Assembly (NCBI GenBank): GCA_023424585.1
Contig: JAFADT010000358.1
Coordinates: 1 to 8,497, forward strand
Direction of reading: 5' to 3'
Source of the DNA: Pseudomonadota bacterium
Lineage (GTDB): Bacteria > Myxococcota > Myxococcia > Myxococcales > Myxococcaceae
Length of the DNA stretch: 8,497 bases
Shown here: positions 1 through 6,503 of the stretch, piece after piece
Layout: each line of letters opens with the position of its first letter
Numbering within the stretch: position 1 is the stretch's first letter
Notes under the pieces: generated by a model
What the model was told of the DNA's origin: nothing
Database searches by the model: none
What the model saw: only the letters and a program-made list of their open reading frames with translations
Position numbers and translations under genes: made by a program

Positions 1-1246
1 CGACCGGGGGCGGCGTCGCCGTCTCGGTGCCGTCGCGCATCAGCACCACCGCCGCGCCACCCGCCACCAGCGCCACGCCGCCCACCACGTAGGGCAGCCA
101 TGCGCGGCGCTTCGGCGGCTCCGGCACCAGCGCCGCGGTGTTCCGCGTCTTCTCCGGCTCCACGCGCGTGGGCGGACGGGACGGCGGCCCCACCAGCTTC
201 GACGCGCGCGACGCGGCCTGCCCTCGCGCACCCGACGTGGGCATCCCGTCCCGCGAGGAGTTGGACTGCGCGTCCAGGTCCACGTCCTCGGCCAGCTGGT
301 CCAGCTTCGCGGGGTCCGCCTCCGCGGCGATGCGCTCCGCGTACAGCTCCCGCAGGTACGCGGCCAGGTGCGCGCTGCTGGACGGCAGCCGCAGGTTGAG
401 CGCCCAGTCCTCCAGCGCCAGCCGGAACGCGGCGCAGTCCGCGTAGCGGCCCTCCGGCGTGGGCGCCAGCGCCTTGAGCACCACCTCATCCAGGCCCGGC
501 GGCAGCCGGGGGTTGAGCTGCGACGGCGGCGGCACCTGGCAGTCGCGCACCAGCCGCAGCGTCATCAGGTCCGTGTCGCCCTTGAAGAGGCGCTTGCCCG
601 TGAGCAGCTCCCACATCACCACGCCCAGCGCGAACTGGTCGCTCCGGCCGTCCACCGCCATCCCGTTGGCCTGCTCCGGCGACATGTACGGGTACTTGCC
701 CTTGAGCACCCCCGTCGCCGTCTGCTGCCCGCTGGTGGCCGCCTTCGCCACGCCGAAGTCGATGACCTTCACGCCCCCGTCGAACCCGACGAGCACGTTC
801 TGCGGCGACACGTCCCGGTGCACCAGCTTCAGCGGCTGGCCGTGCCCGTCGCGCGCGCTGTGCGCGTAGGACAGCCCCGCCGCCGCGTCCGCGATGATGC
901 GCACCACCAGTCCCACCGGCAGCGGCCGCTCCTGCTTGCGCGCGAAGCGGTCCAGGCGCCGCACGTCCTCGCCCTGCACGTACTCCATGGCCAGGCAGTG
1001 CCGGCCCTCGATCTCCGTGAGGTCCAGGATGGTGATGAGGTTCGGGTGGGAGAGCCGCGCCACCAGCCGCGCCTCCTCCAGGAACATGTCCAGGAACTCT
1101 TCGTCCTCGGCGAGGTGGGGCAAGATGAGCTTGAGGACGACAAGTCGCTCGAAGCCCGTCCCGTGCTCCCGGGCGAGGAACACCTGTCCCATTCCGCCCG
1201 ACGCGATTTTTCGAAGCAGCTCGTATTTCCCGAAGACCACCGCCAT
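1..1246 (-). CDS. Hanks-type Ser/Thr protein kinase with C-terminal membrane anchor (3' end cut by window)
   Basis: Transfers phosphate from ATP to Ser/Thr of unknown target proteins; probably sits in the inner membrane with its kinase domain in the cytoplasm. 415 residues are visible and the frame is open to the window edge. The catalytic domain spans about residues 8-285: glycine loop SGGMGQVFLA (16-25), ATP-binding Lys39, helix-C Glu58, catalytic loop HRDVSPQN (143-150), DFG (163-165) and SPEQ (189-192). The HRD motif makes it an RD kinase, normally activated by phosphorylation of the activation loop, and all key catalytic residues are present. A Pro/Ser/Thr-rich linker (about 328-380) leads to KRR and one hydrophobic helix (about 383-403); what follows the membrane would be the sensor part, which is not visible. 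The ATG at 1246 gives the usual short lead (MAVVFGKYELLRK) into the glycine loop. No close Shine-Dalgarno is seen; GAGAGG lies 17 nt upstream. It is separated from the exporter upstream by a terminator-like hairpin, so it is probably its own unit. Confidence 0.95.
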   Translation of the reverse strand, partial: MAVVFGKYELLRKIASGGMGQVFLAREHGTGFERLVVLKLILPHLAEDEEFLDMFLEEARLVARLSHPNLITILDLTEIEGRHCLAMEYVQGEDVRRLDRFARKQERPLPVGLVVRIIADAAAGLSYAHSARDGHGQPLKLVHRDVSPQNVLVGFDGGVKVIDFGVAKAATSGQQTATGVLKGKYPYMSPEQANGMAVDGRSDQFALGVVMWELLTGKRLFKGDTDLMTLRLVRDCQVPPPSQLNPRLPPGLDEVVLKALAPTPEGRYADCAAFRLALEDWALNLRLPSSSAHLAAYLRELYAERIAAEADPAKLDQLAEDVDLDAQSNSSRDGMPTSGARGQAASRASKLVGPPSRPPTRVEPEKTRNTAALVPEPPKRRAWLPYVVGGVALVAGGAAVVLMRDGTETATPPPV

Positions 1247-1300
1247 GGGTGTCCGGGAGGATACCTCTCTTTCTCACCGGGCGGGAAACAGCCGACTTCC

Positions 1301-1320
1301 AAAAAGACAGAGCTTCTGTC
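1301..1320 (-). terminator. Intrinsic terminator after the ABC exporter operon
   Basis: Read on the minus strand, a 6-bp stem GACAGA/TCTGTC with a 3-nt loop is followed at once by TTTTT. It lies 57 bases past the permease stop and 55 bases before the kinase start. The stem is short, but a T-run is rare in such GC-rich DNA, which supports a real terminator isolating the kinase from the exporter. Confidence 0.6.
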
Positions 1321-1376
1321 CGCCGGGGAGGGGCCCGCCTTCCTACCCGTGGAGGCGGCAGGCGGGCTCCTGACGT

Positions 1377-2138
1377 CTAGGCCTTCATCTTGTACCCGGA
1401 GCGAAGGACCGCGTACGTGAGGGCGGTGGCGACGGCGGCGGTGAGGGCGAGGATGGCGCCGCCCACGAGCGGCGAGAACAGGCTGCTGCCGAGCATGCCG
1501 TAGCGCAGCCCCTCCACCATGTAGACCATGGGGTTGAAGAGGCTGACGTGGTTCCACGGCGAGGGCAGCTCGCGCACCGAGTAGAAGACGCCGCCCAGGA
1601 ACGTGAGCGGCAGCATGACGAAGGTGGGGAAGAAGTTGATCTGCTCGAACTTCTCCGCCCACACGGCGGCGAGCATGCCCAGCACGCTGAACACGTAGCT
1701 GGCGAGCAGGAGGAAGTAGAGCGTGGCCAGCGGGTGCACCAGGCTGAAGCCGGAGAACACCGCCGCGACCATCCAGGTGAGCAGGCCCACCACCAGGCCG
1801 CGCACCATGGCGCCGCCGATGAAGCCCACCATCAGCTCGCCGGGCCCCAGCGGCGCCACCAGCAGGTCCACCACCGTGCCCTGAATCTTGGTGATGAACA
1901 GCGACGAGGAGCTGTTGAGGAACGCGTTGTTGGCGATGCCCAGGAACACGAGGCCCGGCACGATGAAGTGCAGGTACGGGTGGCCCTCCACCTCGTGGAT
2001 GCGGCCGGAGATCGAGTAGCCGAAGACGATGAAGTACAGCGTGGTGCTGATGAGGGGCGACAGGACGGTCTGGCCCGGCACGCGCATGAAGCGCCGGACC
2101 TCCTTCGCGAACAGCGTCTGCATCCCGAGGACGTTCAT
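1377..2138 (-). CDS. ABC-2 type transporter permease, YadH-like
   Basis: Membrane subunit of an ABC exporter; 253 residues, the usual length for this family. After an amphipathic start carrying the EVRRFMR stretch (13-19) I see six likely membrane segments: about 26-42, 57-77, 103-130, 135-157, 168-189 and 222-246. Typical ABC-2 signatures are LLVAPLGPGELM (92-103), PLTFLGGVFYS (177-187) and NPMVYMVEGLRYG (202-214). From memory, the closest well-known relative is E. coli YadH, the partner of YadG, which fits the ATPase directly upstream. The substrate is unknown; the subfamily also includes drug, polysaccharide and antibiotic exporters. The gene starts 26 bp after the ATPase stop, with no Shine-Dalgarno and nine consecutive C's (mRNA sense) touching the ATG, so translation probably depends on coupling to the ATPase. 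Met6 is a possible alternative start but also lacks a ribosome site. Confidence 0.95.
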   Translation of the reverse strand: MNVLGMQTLFAKEVRRFMRVPGQTVLSPLISTTLYFIVFGYSISGRIHEVEGHPYLHFIVPGLVFLGIANNAFLNSSSSLFITKIQGTVVDLLVAPLGPGELMVGFIGGAMVRGLVVGLLTWMVAAVFSGFSLVHPLATLYFLLLASYVFSVLGMLAAVWAEKFEQINFFPTFVMLPLTFLGGVFYSVRELPSPWNHVSLFNPMVYMVEGLRYGMLGSSLFSPLVGGAILALTAAVATALTYAVLRSGYKMKA

Positions 2139-2147
2139 GGGGGGGGG
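2139..2147. repeat. Nine-base G/C homopolymer abutting the permease start codon
   Basis: Nine consecutive G's on the plus strand (C's in the mRNA) fill the space directly before the permease ATG, where a ribosome-binding site would normally be. It is the longest mononucleotide run I noticed in the window. It lies between genes, so a length change would not shift a reading frame but could change spacing and translation of the permease. Confidence 0.9.
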
Positions 2148-2164
2148 CTTGAGGAGCGGTGGGT

Positions 2165-3106
2165 TCAGGCGGCCTGCGAGGGGCGGCCGCGGAGGATCTC
2201 GATGAGCACGTCTTCCAGGCGCGAGCGGCGCGTCTCCACCTCCGCGATGGGCAGCCCGTCCGCGTAGAGCGAGCGGAGCAGCTCACCCGAGGGCGCGCAG
2301 TTGTCGCGCTCCACGTAGGTGAGCGTGCGGCCGTCGGCGGAGAGGTTCGCGGCGAAGCGCGCGCCCGCGGCGGGCATGGCGGCCTGGGGTTCGGAGAAGG
2401 TGACGACGAGGCGCTTCTCGCCGAAGCGGCGCAGGAGCGCGGCCTTGTCCTCGGTCATGAGGAGGCGGCCCTCGTTGATGATGCCCACGCGGTCCGCCAG
2501 CTCCTCCGCCTCCTCCAGGTAGTGGGTGGTGAGGACGATGGTGGTGCCCTCGCTGGCGATCTTCTTCACGTAGGTCCACAGGTCGCGGCGCAGCTCCACG
2601 TCCACGCCGGCGGTGGGCTCGTCCAGGAACACGAGCCTGGGCTTGTGCACCAGCGCCTTGGCGATGAGGAGCCGGCGCTTCATGCCGCCGGACAGGGCGC
2701 GCGTGAGCGAGTCCTTCTTGGCCTGGAGGTTCAAGGCGGTGAGGACCTCATCGACGCGCGCGTCGTCGCGGGGCTGGCCGTAGTAGCCCTGCTGGATGCG
2801 CAGGGACTCCGCGACGGAGAAGAACGGGTCGAAGTTGATCTCCTGCGGGACGAGGCCGACCTGGTAGCGGGGCCCGTTGGGGTCCTGGTCCAGGTCCTTG
2901 CCGAAGACCTTCACGGTGCCGGCGGACTTCTTCACCAGGCCGCACACACTGCCGATGAGGGTCGTCTTGCCGGCGCCGTTGGGGCCCAGGAGGGCGAAGA
3001 TTTCACCGGGGCGGATGGTGAGGTCCACGGCGTGGAGGGCGGTGAACTTTCCGTAGGCCTTGGAGAGGCCCTTCAGCTCCAGGGCGGGGGTCGTGGGCTC
3101 GGACAT
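2165..3106 (-). CDS. ABC transporter ATP-binding protein, YadG-like
   Basis: Cytoplasmic ATPase of the exporter formed with the permease just downstream; ATP binding and hydrolysis drive export of an unknown substrate. 313 residues. Walker A is GPNGAGKT (41-48), the Q-loop is at Gln88, the ABC signature is LSGGMKRR (138-145), Walker B is LVFLDEP (158-164) with catalytic Glu163, and the switch His is His195 in TTHYLEEAEELADR. The GYYG stretch after the Q-loop, the LDEPTAGVDVELRR stretch and an approximately 90-residue C-terminal extension ending in a RRSRLEDVLIEIL-type segment match the YadG/DrrA-like class of ABC-2 ATPases. The ATG at 3106 is preceded by AGAGGAAG at good spacing. It is first gene of a two-gene operon; divergent from ettA across a 185-bp spacer. 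No residue essential for catalysis is missing. Confidence 0.96.
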   Translation of the reverse strand: MSEPTTPALELKGLSKAYGKFTALHAVDLTIRPGEIFALLGPNGAGKTTLIGSVCGLVKKSAGTVKVFGKDLDQDPNGPRYQVGLVPQEINFDPFFSVAESLRIQQGYYGQPRDDARVDEVLTALNLQAKKDSLTRALSGGMKRRLLIAKALVHKPRLVFLDEPTAGVDVELRRDLWTYVKKIASEGTTIVLTTHYLEEAEELADRVGIINEGRLLMTEDKAALLRRFGEKRLVVTFSEPQAAMPAAGARFAANLSADGRTLTYVERDNCAPSGELLRSLYADGLPIAEVETRRSRLEDVLIEILRGRPSQAA

Positions 3107-3112
3107 GGGGCG

Positions 3113-3120
3113 CTTCCTCT
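3113..3120 (-). promoter_or_regulatory. Ribosome-binding site of the ABC ATPase gene
   Basis: AGAGGAAG on the minus strand, 6 nt upstream of the ATG at 3106; it supports that start codon. Confidence 0.65.
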
Positions 3121-3138
3121 AACACCTTCGACCCGCGT

Positions 3139-3152
3139 TCGCTGGTCAGCGA
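3139..3152. promoter_or_regulatory. Inverted repeat TCGCTG-GT-CAGCGA, possible operator of the exporter operon
   Basis: Perfect 6-bp arms around a 2-bp centre, 33 bp upstream of the ATPase start in the divergent spacer. Its size and place suit a dimeric repressor site, but no regulator gene is adjacent, and short dyads occur by chance in GC-rich DNA. Confidence 0.3.
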
Positions 3153-3202
3153 GCAGGCGTTTTCGCTCCCGGCCGCGTGACGCGCCCCGTCCAGCCGGAC
3201 AC

Positions 3203-3220
3203 GGCGCCCATGCAGGCGCC
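3203..3220. promoter_or_regulatory. GGCGCC-N6-GGCGCC repeat next to the ettA promoter
   Basis: Two copies of the palindrome GGCGCC, six bases apart, end exactly where the candidate -35 of ettA begins. The pair reads both as a direct and as an inverted repeat. It could be a protein site or a chance result of base composition. Confidence 0.25.
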
Positions 3221-3249
3221 TTGAGCCGGATGGGGCTCCCTGCTATCCG
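3221..3249 (+). promoter_or_regulatory. Candidate sigma-70-type promoter of ettA
   Basis: TTGAGC (-35, 4 of 6 to TTGACA), a 17-bp spacer, then TATCCG (-10, 3 of 6). Transcription would start near 3256 and leave a leader of about 36 nt before the ettA ATG. Spacing and place are good; the -10 is weak. Confidence 0.35.
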
Positions 3250-3280
3250 CTGGCCCCGCTCACGTCTTTTCGCGAATCCC

Positions 3281-3286
3281 AGGAGG
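3281..3286 (+). promoter_or_regulatory. Ribosome-binding site of ettA
   Basis: A consensus AGGAGG, 5 nt before the ATG at 3292. It is the strongest Shine-Dalgarno in the window and fixes this start. Confidence 0.85.
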
Positions 3287-3291
3287 CCGCC

Positions 3292-4971
3292 ATGGCCCAG
3301 AATTTCATCTTCACGATGCAGGACCTGCGCAAGGTCAAGAACGGCAAGGACATCCTCAAGGGCATCTACCTGTCCTTCTTCCCGGGCGCGAAGATTGGCG
3401 TGATTGGCCCCAACGGCTCTGGCAAGTCCACGCTCCTGCGCATCATGGCGGGGGTGGACACGGAGTTCTTCGGCATCGCGAAGCCGGACCCCACGGTGAA
3501 GGTGGGCTACCTGGCGCAGGAGCCGCAGCTCGACGCGAAGCTGGACGTGAAGGGGAACGTGGAGCTGGGCCTGAAGGAGATCCGTCAGGCGCTGGACCGC
3601 TTCAATGAGGTGAGCGCGAAGTTCGCGGAGCCCATGGACGACGCGCAGATGGAGAAGCTGCTCGCCGAGCAGGCGAAGCTCCAGGACTTCATCGACTCCA
3701 CGAACGGCTGGGAGCTGGACCGCACGCTGGAGATGGCGATGGACGCCCTGCGGCTGCCGCCGGGGGACGCGGACGTGACGAAGCTGTCCGGCGGTGAGAA
3801 GCGCCGCGTGGCGCTCTGCCGCATCCTCCTGGAGAAGCCGGACCTGCTGCTGCTGGACGAGCCCACCAACCACCTGGACGCGGAGAGCGTGGCGTGGCTG
3901 GAGCAGGCGCTGAAGGCGTACACGGGGACCATCGTGTGCATCACGCACGACCGGTACTTCCTGGACAACGTGGCGGAGTGGATCCTGGAGCTGGACCGCG
4001 GCGAGGGGGTGCCCTGGAAGGGGAACTACTCCAGCTGGCTGGACCAGAAGCAGAAGCGGCTGGAGCTGGAGGAGAAGTCGGAGAGCCACCGCCAGAAGAC
4101 GCTCAAGCGCGAGCTGGAGTGGGTGCGGGCGTCTCCGAAGGCGCGTCAGGCGAAGAGCAAGGCGCGCATCGCGGCGTACGAGGACCTGCTCAACCAGTCG
4201 CAGGAGAAGCGCGACCCGACGGGCGAGGTGCTGATCCCGCCGGGGCCGAAGCTGGGCGGCCTGGTGGTGGAGGCGAAGGGGCTGCGCAAGGCGTATGGGG
4301 ACCGGCTGCTCATCGACGACCTGAACTTCAAGCTGCCGCCGGGCGGCATCGTGGGCGTGATTGGCCCGAACGGCGCGGGCAAGACGACGCTGTTCCGGAT
4401 GATGACGGGGGCGGAGAAGCCGGACGCGGGCGAGCTGCGGATTGGCGAGACGGTGGTGATGGCGTACGTGGACCAGAGCCGCGACGCGCTGAACGGCGAC
4501 CAGACGGTGTTCCAGGAGGTGAGCGGCGGGTTGGACCACCTGGACCTGGGCAAGGCGGGGCAGGTGCCCAGCCGCGCGTACCTGGCGGGGTTCGCGTTCA
4601 AGGGGCAGGACCAGCAGAAGCGGGTGAAGGACCTGTCGGGCGGCGAGCGCAACCGGGTGCACCTGGCGAAGATGCTCAAGAGCGGCGGCAACCTGCTCCT
4701 GCTGGACGAGCCCACGAACGACCTGGACGTGGAGACGCTGCGGAGCCTGGAGGACGCGCTCTTGAGCTTCGCGGGCTGCGCGGTGGTCATCAGCCACGAC
4801 CGCTGGTTCCTGGACCGCATCGCCACGCACATCCTGGCGTTCGAGGGCGACAGCAAGGCGTTCTTCTTCGAGGGCAACTTCGAGGACTACGAAGCGGACA
4901 AGAAGAAGCGCCTGGGCCCGGACGCGCTGGAGCCGCACCGGATCCGCTACCGCCCGCTGACGAAGAGCTGA
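3292..4971 (+). CDS. ettA: EttA, ABC-F energy-dependent translational throttle protein
   Basis: Cytoplasmic ABC-F ATPase that binds the ribosomal E site and, in E. coli, gates the first steps of elongation according to the ATP/ADP ratio. It has two ATPase domains and no membrane part; 559 residues against about 555 in E. coli. Domain 1: Walker A GPNGSGKS (39-46), signature LSGGEKRR (165-172), LDEPTNHLD (188-196) with Glu190, switch His219. The arm insertion lies about 90-138, between the Gln76 Q-loop and the signature, and is characteristic of EttA. A charged linker (about 245-322, with [13 protein letters not shown] at 280-292) is the P-site tRNA interaction motif. Domain 2: Walker A GPNGAGKT (358-365), LSGGERNR (448-455), Glu473, His502. 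Both sites look active. The start [15 protein letters not shown] is typical of EttA. A consensus ribosome site precedes it and a GC hairpin follows it, so it appears monocistronic. The resistance-type ABC-F proteins are unlikely given the EttA-specific arm. Confidence 0.96.
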   Translation: MAQNFIFTMQDLRKVKNGKDILKGIYLSFFPGAKIGVIGPNGSGKSTLLRIMAGVDTEFFGIAKPDPTVKVGYLAQEPQLDAKLDVKGNVELGLKEIRQALDRFNEVSAKFAEPMDDAQMEKLLAEQAKLQDFIDSTNGWELDRTLEMAMDALRLPPGDADVTKLSGGEKRRVALCRILLEKPDLLLLDEPTNHLDAESVAWLEQALKAYTGTIVCITHDRYFLDNVAEWILELDRGEGVPWKGNYSSWLDQKQKRLELEEKSESHRQKTLKRELEWVRASPKARQAKSKARIAAYEDLLNQSQEKRDPTGEVLIPPGPKLGGLVVEAKGLRKAYGDRLLIDDLNFKLPPGGIVGVIGPNGAGKTTLFRMMTGAEKPDAGELRIGETVVMAYVDQSRDALNGDQTVFQEVSGGLDHLDLGKAGQVPSRAYLAGFAFKGQDQQKRVKDLSGGERNRVHLAKMLKSGGNLLLLDEPTNDLDVETLRSLEDALLSFAGCAVVISHDRWFLDRIATHILAFEGDSKAFFFEGNFEDYEADKKKRLGPDALEPHRIRYRPLTKS

Positions 4972-5204
4972 GGGACCGCCGTGCTGCCGGGCTCCGCCCC
5001 GTGAGTGGTTCCGGGGCGGAGGGAGGGCGCTGCCGGCCGCCGCTCCGGTCGCCCCAGCGCTGCTTGTACGGCGCCCCCCAGGCGCACCTCCGCCAGGAGG
5101 CGCGTGCGGACGTCCTCGCTCTCCAGCGGTTCGATGAGCTCCGGGAGGGTGGGCTTTCCCCTCGCCTCCCGTGCGTGGACGGACGGCTTGGAATCCTCCG
5201 CCGT
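4947..5204 (-). pseudogene. Possible relic of a small leftward gene without a start codon
   Basis: A minus-strand frame is open from 5273 to the TAG at 4947 and contains no ATG, GTG or TTG before its protein-like part. From an ACG codon at 5204 it reads TAEDSKPSVHAREARG and then GKPTLPELIEPLESEDV, RTRLLAEVRLGGAVQAALG (about 5159-5052). This looks like a helical soluble protein with ordinary codon choice. The peptide turns low-complexity below about 5045, then runs through the ettA terminator hairpin and the last bases of ettA, so the native 3' end is probably lost. An ATG-to-ACG change at 5204 plus a 3' truncation would explain it. I do not recognise the family. It could also be chance open frame in GC-rich DNA. 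Confidence 0.25.
4992..5021 (+). terminator. GC hairpin downstream of ettA
   Basis: CTCCGCCCCG and CGGGGCGGAG form a perfect 10-bp stem with a 10-nt loop, 20 bases after the ettA stop. There is no T-run after it, so it may stop transcription only weakly or act as a 3' end stabiliser; such T-less hairpins are common in high-GC genomes. Confidence 0.55.
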
Positions 5205-5271
5205 GCCGCGAGTGTTCCCGTCACAGGGCCTCCGCGCGAGCCCCGTGGGTGGACACTGTTCCCCACCGGGC

Positions 5272-5300
5272 TTCTAGGGCGCGGGCGGGGCCGCTATGGT
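5272..5300 (+). promoter_or_regulatory. Candidate promoter of the ATP-grasp gene
   Basis: TTCTAG, 17 bp, then TATGGT, 35 bp before the ATG at 5335. The -10 matches TATAAT at four of six positions; the -35 is poor. Expected transcript start is near 5307, giving a 28-nt leader. The in-frame ATG at 5296 lies inside this -10, which argues against it as the translation start. Confidence 0.35.
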
Positions 5301-5327
5301 CCCTCCCCAGCGGAGGACTCGCCCGCC

Positions 5328-5332
5328 AGGAG
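5328..5332 (+). promoter_or_regulatory. Ribosome-binding site of the ATP-grasp gene
   Basis: AGGAG lies only 2 nt before the ATG at 5335, closer than ideal. A second GGAGG at 5312-5316 is 18 nt away. Together with the family-typical N-terminus, it favours 5335 over the upstream ATG at 5296. Confidence 0.45.
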
Positions 5333-5334
5333 CC

Positions 5335-6495
5335 ATGAACTTCGTCTTCATCTCCCCCCACTTCCCCTCCCAGTACTTCCACTTCGCCACCGCGCTGCGC
5401 GAGCGCGGGGTGGCCGTGCTGGGCATCGGCGACGCCCCCTACGAGTCCCTCCGCCAGGAGCTGCGCGAGTCCCTGCGCGAGTACTTCTTCGTCCCCAGCC
5501 TCAACGACTCCGACGCCCTCCTGCGCGCCACCGGCTACCTCACCTGGCGCCATGGCCGCATGGACCGCATCGAGTCCCTCAACGAGTCCTGGCTGGAGGT
5601 GGAGGCCCGCCTGCGCGAGGACTTCCACGTCCCCGGCCTCCAGCCCGCGGACATCCTCAAGCTGCGCTCCAAGTCCGGCATGGCCGAGGTCTTCCACGCC
5701 TCCGGCGTCCCCCACCCGGACCTCCTGCGCGTGCGCGACGCGGACCAGGTGAAGACCTTCGCCGCCCGCGTGGGCTACCCGCTCGTGCTCAAGCCCGACG
5801 TGGGCGTGGGCGCCGCCCACACCTTCAAGGTCGCCAGCGACGCGGAGGTGGACGCCGCGCTCGCCCACCCGCTGCCCACGTCCTACGTCGCGCAGCCCTT
5901 CGTGCGCGGCACCATCGTCACCTACGACGGCATCGTGGACCGCCACGGCGTCATCGTCTTCAACCTCAGCCACGAGTACAGCGACGGCGGCATGGAGACC
6001 GTCACCGAGCGGCGCGACATCTCCTTCTGGAGCCTCCAGCACATCCCCGCCGCGCTCGACGTGCTGGGCCGCCAGGTGGTCGCCGCGTTCGGCCTGCGCG
6101 AGCGCTGGTTCCACCTGGAGTTCTTCCGCCTGCCCGACGGCCGCTTCGTCGTGCTGGAGGCCAACCTGCGCCCGCCCGGCGGCTTCATGACGGACATGAT
6201 GAACTACGCGTGCGACATCGACGTGTACCGGCTCTATGCCCGCGTCGTGACCGGCGACCCGGTGGCGGACTTCCAGTACACGCCGCGATACCACGTCTGC
6301 CACAGCGCCCGCCGCCACGGCCGCCGCTACAAGCACTCCCACGCGCAGATCGTCGAGCGGCTGGGCAGGTCGCTGCTCGTGCACCGCGAGCTGCCGCCCA
6401 TCTACCACTCGCTGCTGGGCGAGGAGATGTACCTCACGCGCCACCCGGACCTCGAGTCCATGCAGGACGCGGTGCGCTTCATCCAGGCGACGTGA
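5335..6495 (+). CDS. ATP-grasp domain ligase of unknown substrate
   Basis: ATP-grasp enzymes join a carboxylate, activated as acyl-phosphate, to an amine, thiol or similar group. 386 residues, cytoplasmic, no signal peptide. The N-terminal domain (1-105) begins MNFVFISPHFPSQYF and has GIGDAPYESLR (30-40). The linker KLRSKSGMAEVF (109-120) is followed by the ATP-grasp fold. PLVLKPDVGVGAAHTF (149-164) carries the nucleotide-binding Lys153 and a glycine loop; LEFF (261-264) and VLEANLRPPGG (273-283) supply Glu262, Glu275 and Asn277 for magnesium. The core appears intact. The product resembles stand-alone ATP-grasp proteins often labelled carboxylate-amine ligase or carbamoyl-phosphate-synthase-like; I know of no established substrate. 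The start is set by the conserved N-terminus. The gene stands alone on its strand and converges on the DUF2378 gene with 3 bp between stops. Its third positions lean to C more than those of ettA, which lean to G. Confidence 0.92.
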   Translation: MNFVFISPHFPSQYFHFATALRERGVAVLGIGDAPYESLRQELRESLREYFFVPSLNDSDALLRATGYLTWRHGRMDRIESLNESWLEVEARLREDFHVPGLQPADILKLRSKSGMAEVFHASGVPHPDLLRVRDADQVKTFAARVGYPLVLKPDVGVGAAHTFKVASDAEVDAALAHPLPTSYVAQPFVRGTIVTYDGIVDRHGVIVFNLSHEYSDGGMETVTERRDISFWSLQHIPAALDVLGRQVVAAFGLRERWFHLEFFRLPDGRFVVLEANLRPPGGFMTDMMNYACDIDVYRLYARVVTGDPVADFQYTPRYHVCHSARRHGRRYKHSHAQIVERLGRSLLVHRELPPIYHSLLGEEMYLTRHPDLESMQDAVRFIQAT

Positions 6496-6503
6496 GCCTC
6501 ACG
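6491..6503. repeat. Palindrome CGTGAG-C-CTCACG across two convergent stop codons
   Basis: Perfect 6-bp arms around one base; the TGA of the ATP-grasp gene and that of the DUF2378 gene sit symmetrically in the arms. The 1-nt centre and the lack of a T-run argue against a normal intrinsic terminator. The symmetry partly follows from two facing TGA codons. Confidence 0.4.

Noticed and set aside
829..2286. Minus-strand open frame (485 codons) overlapping the kinase start, permease and ATPase end
   Set aside because: It is out of frame with three supported genes and its translation is shifted shadow text.
3073..4938. Long minus-strand open frame (621 codons) opposite ettA
   Set aside because: Its translation is Leu/Arg/His/Val-rich low-complexity text typical of the antisense of a high-GC3 gene, and ettA on the other strand has full ABC-F motifs.
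4790..5266. Minus-strand GTG-started open frame across the spacer after ettA
   Set aside because: Ser/Arg/Pro/Gly-rich without domain; it reads the relic region in the wrong frame and continues as antisense of ettA.
5296..5334. ATG at 5296 as the start of the ATP-grasp protein (13 extra residues)
   Set aside because: The extension MVPPQRRTRPPGA is not family-like, has no ribosome site and lies on a candidate -10 element.
5221..6444. Minus-strand open frame (407 codons) opposite the ATP-grasp gene
   Set aside because: His/Val/Ala/Glu-rich composition repeats without domains; it mirrors the real gene on the plus strand.
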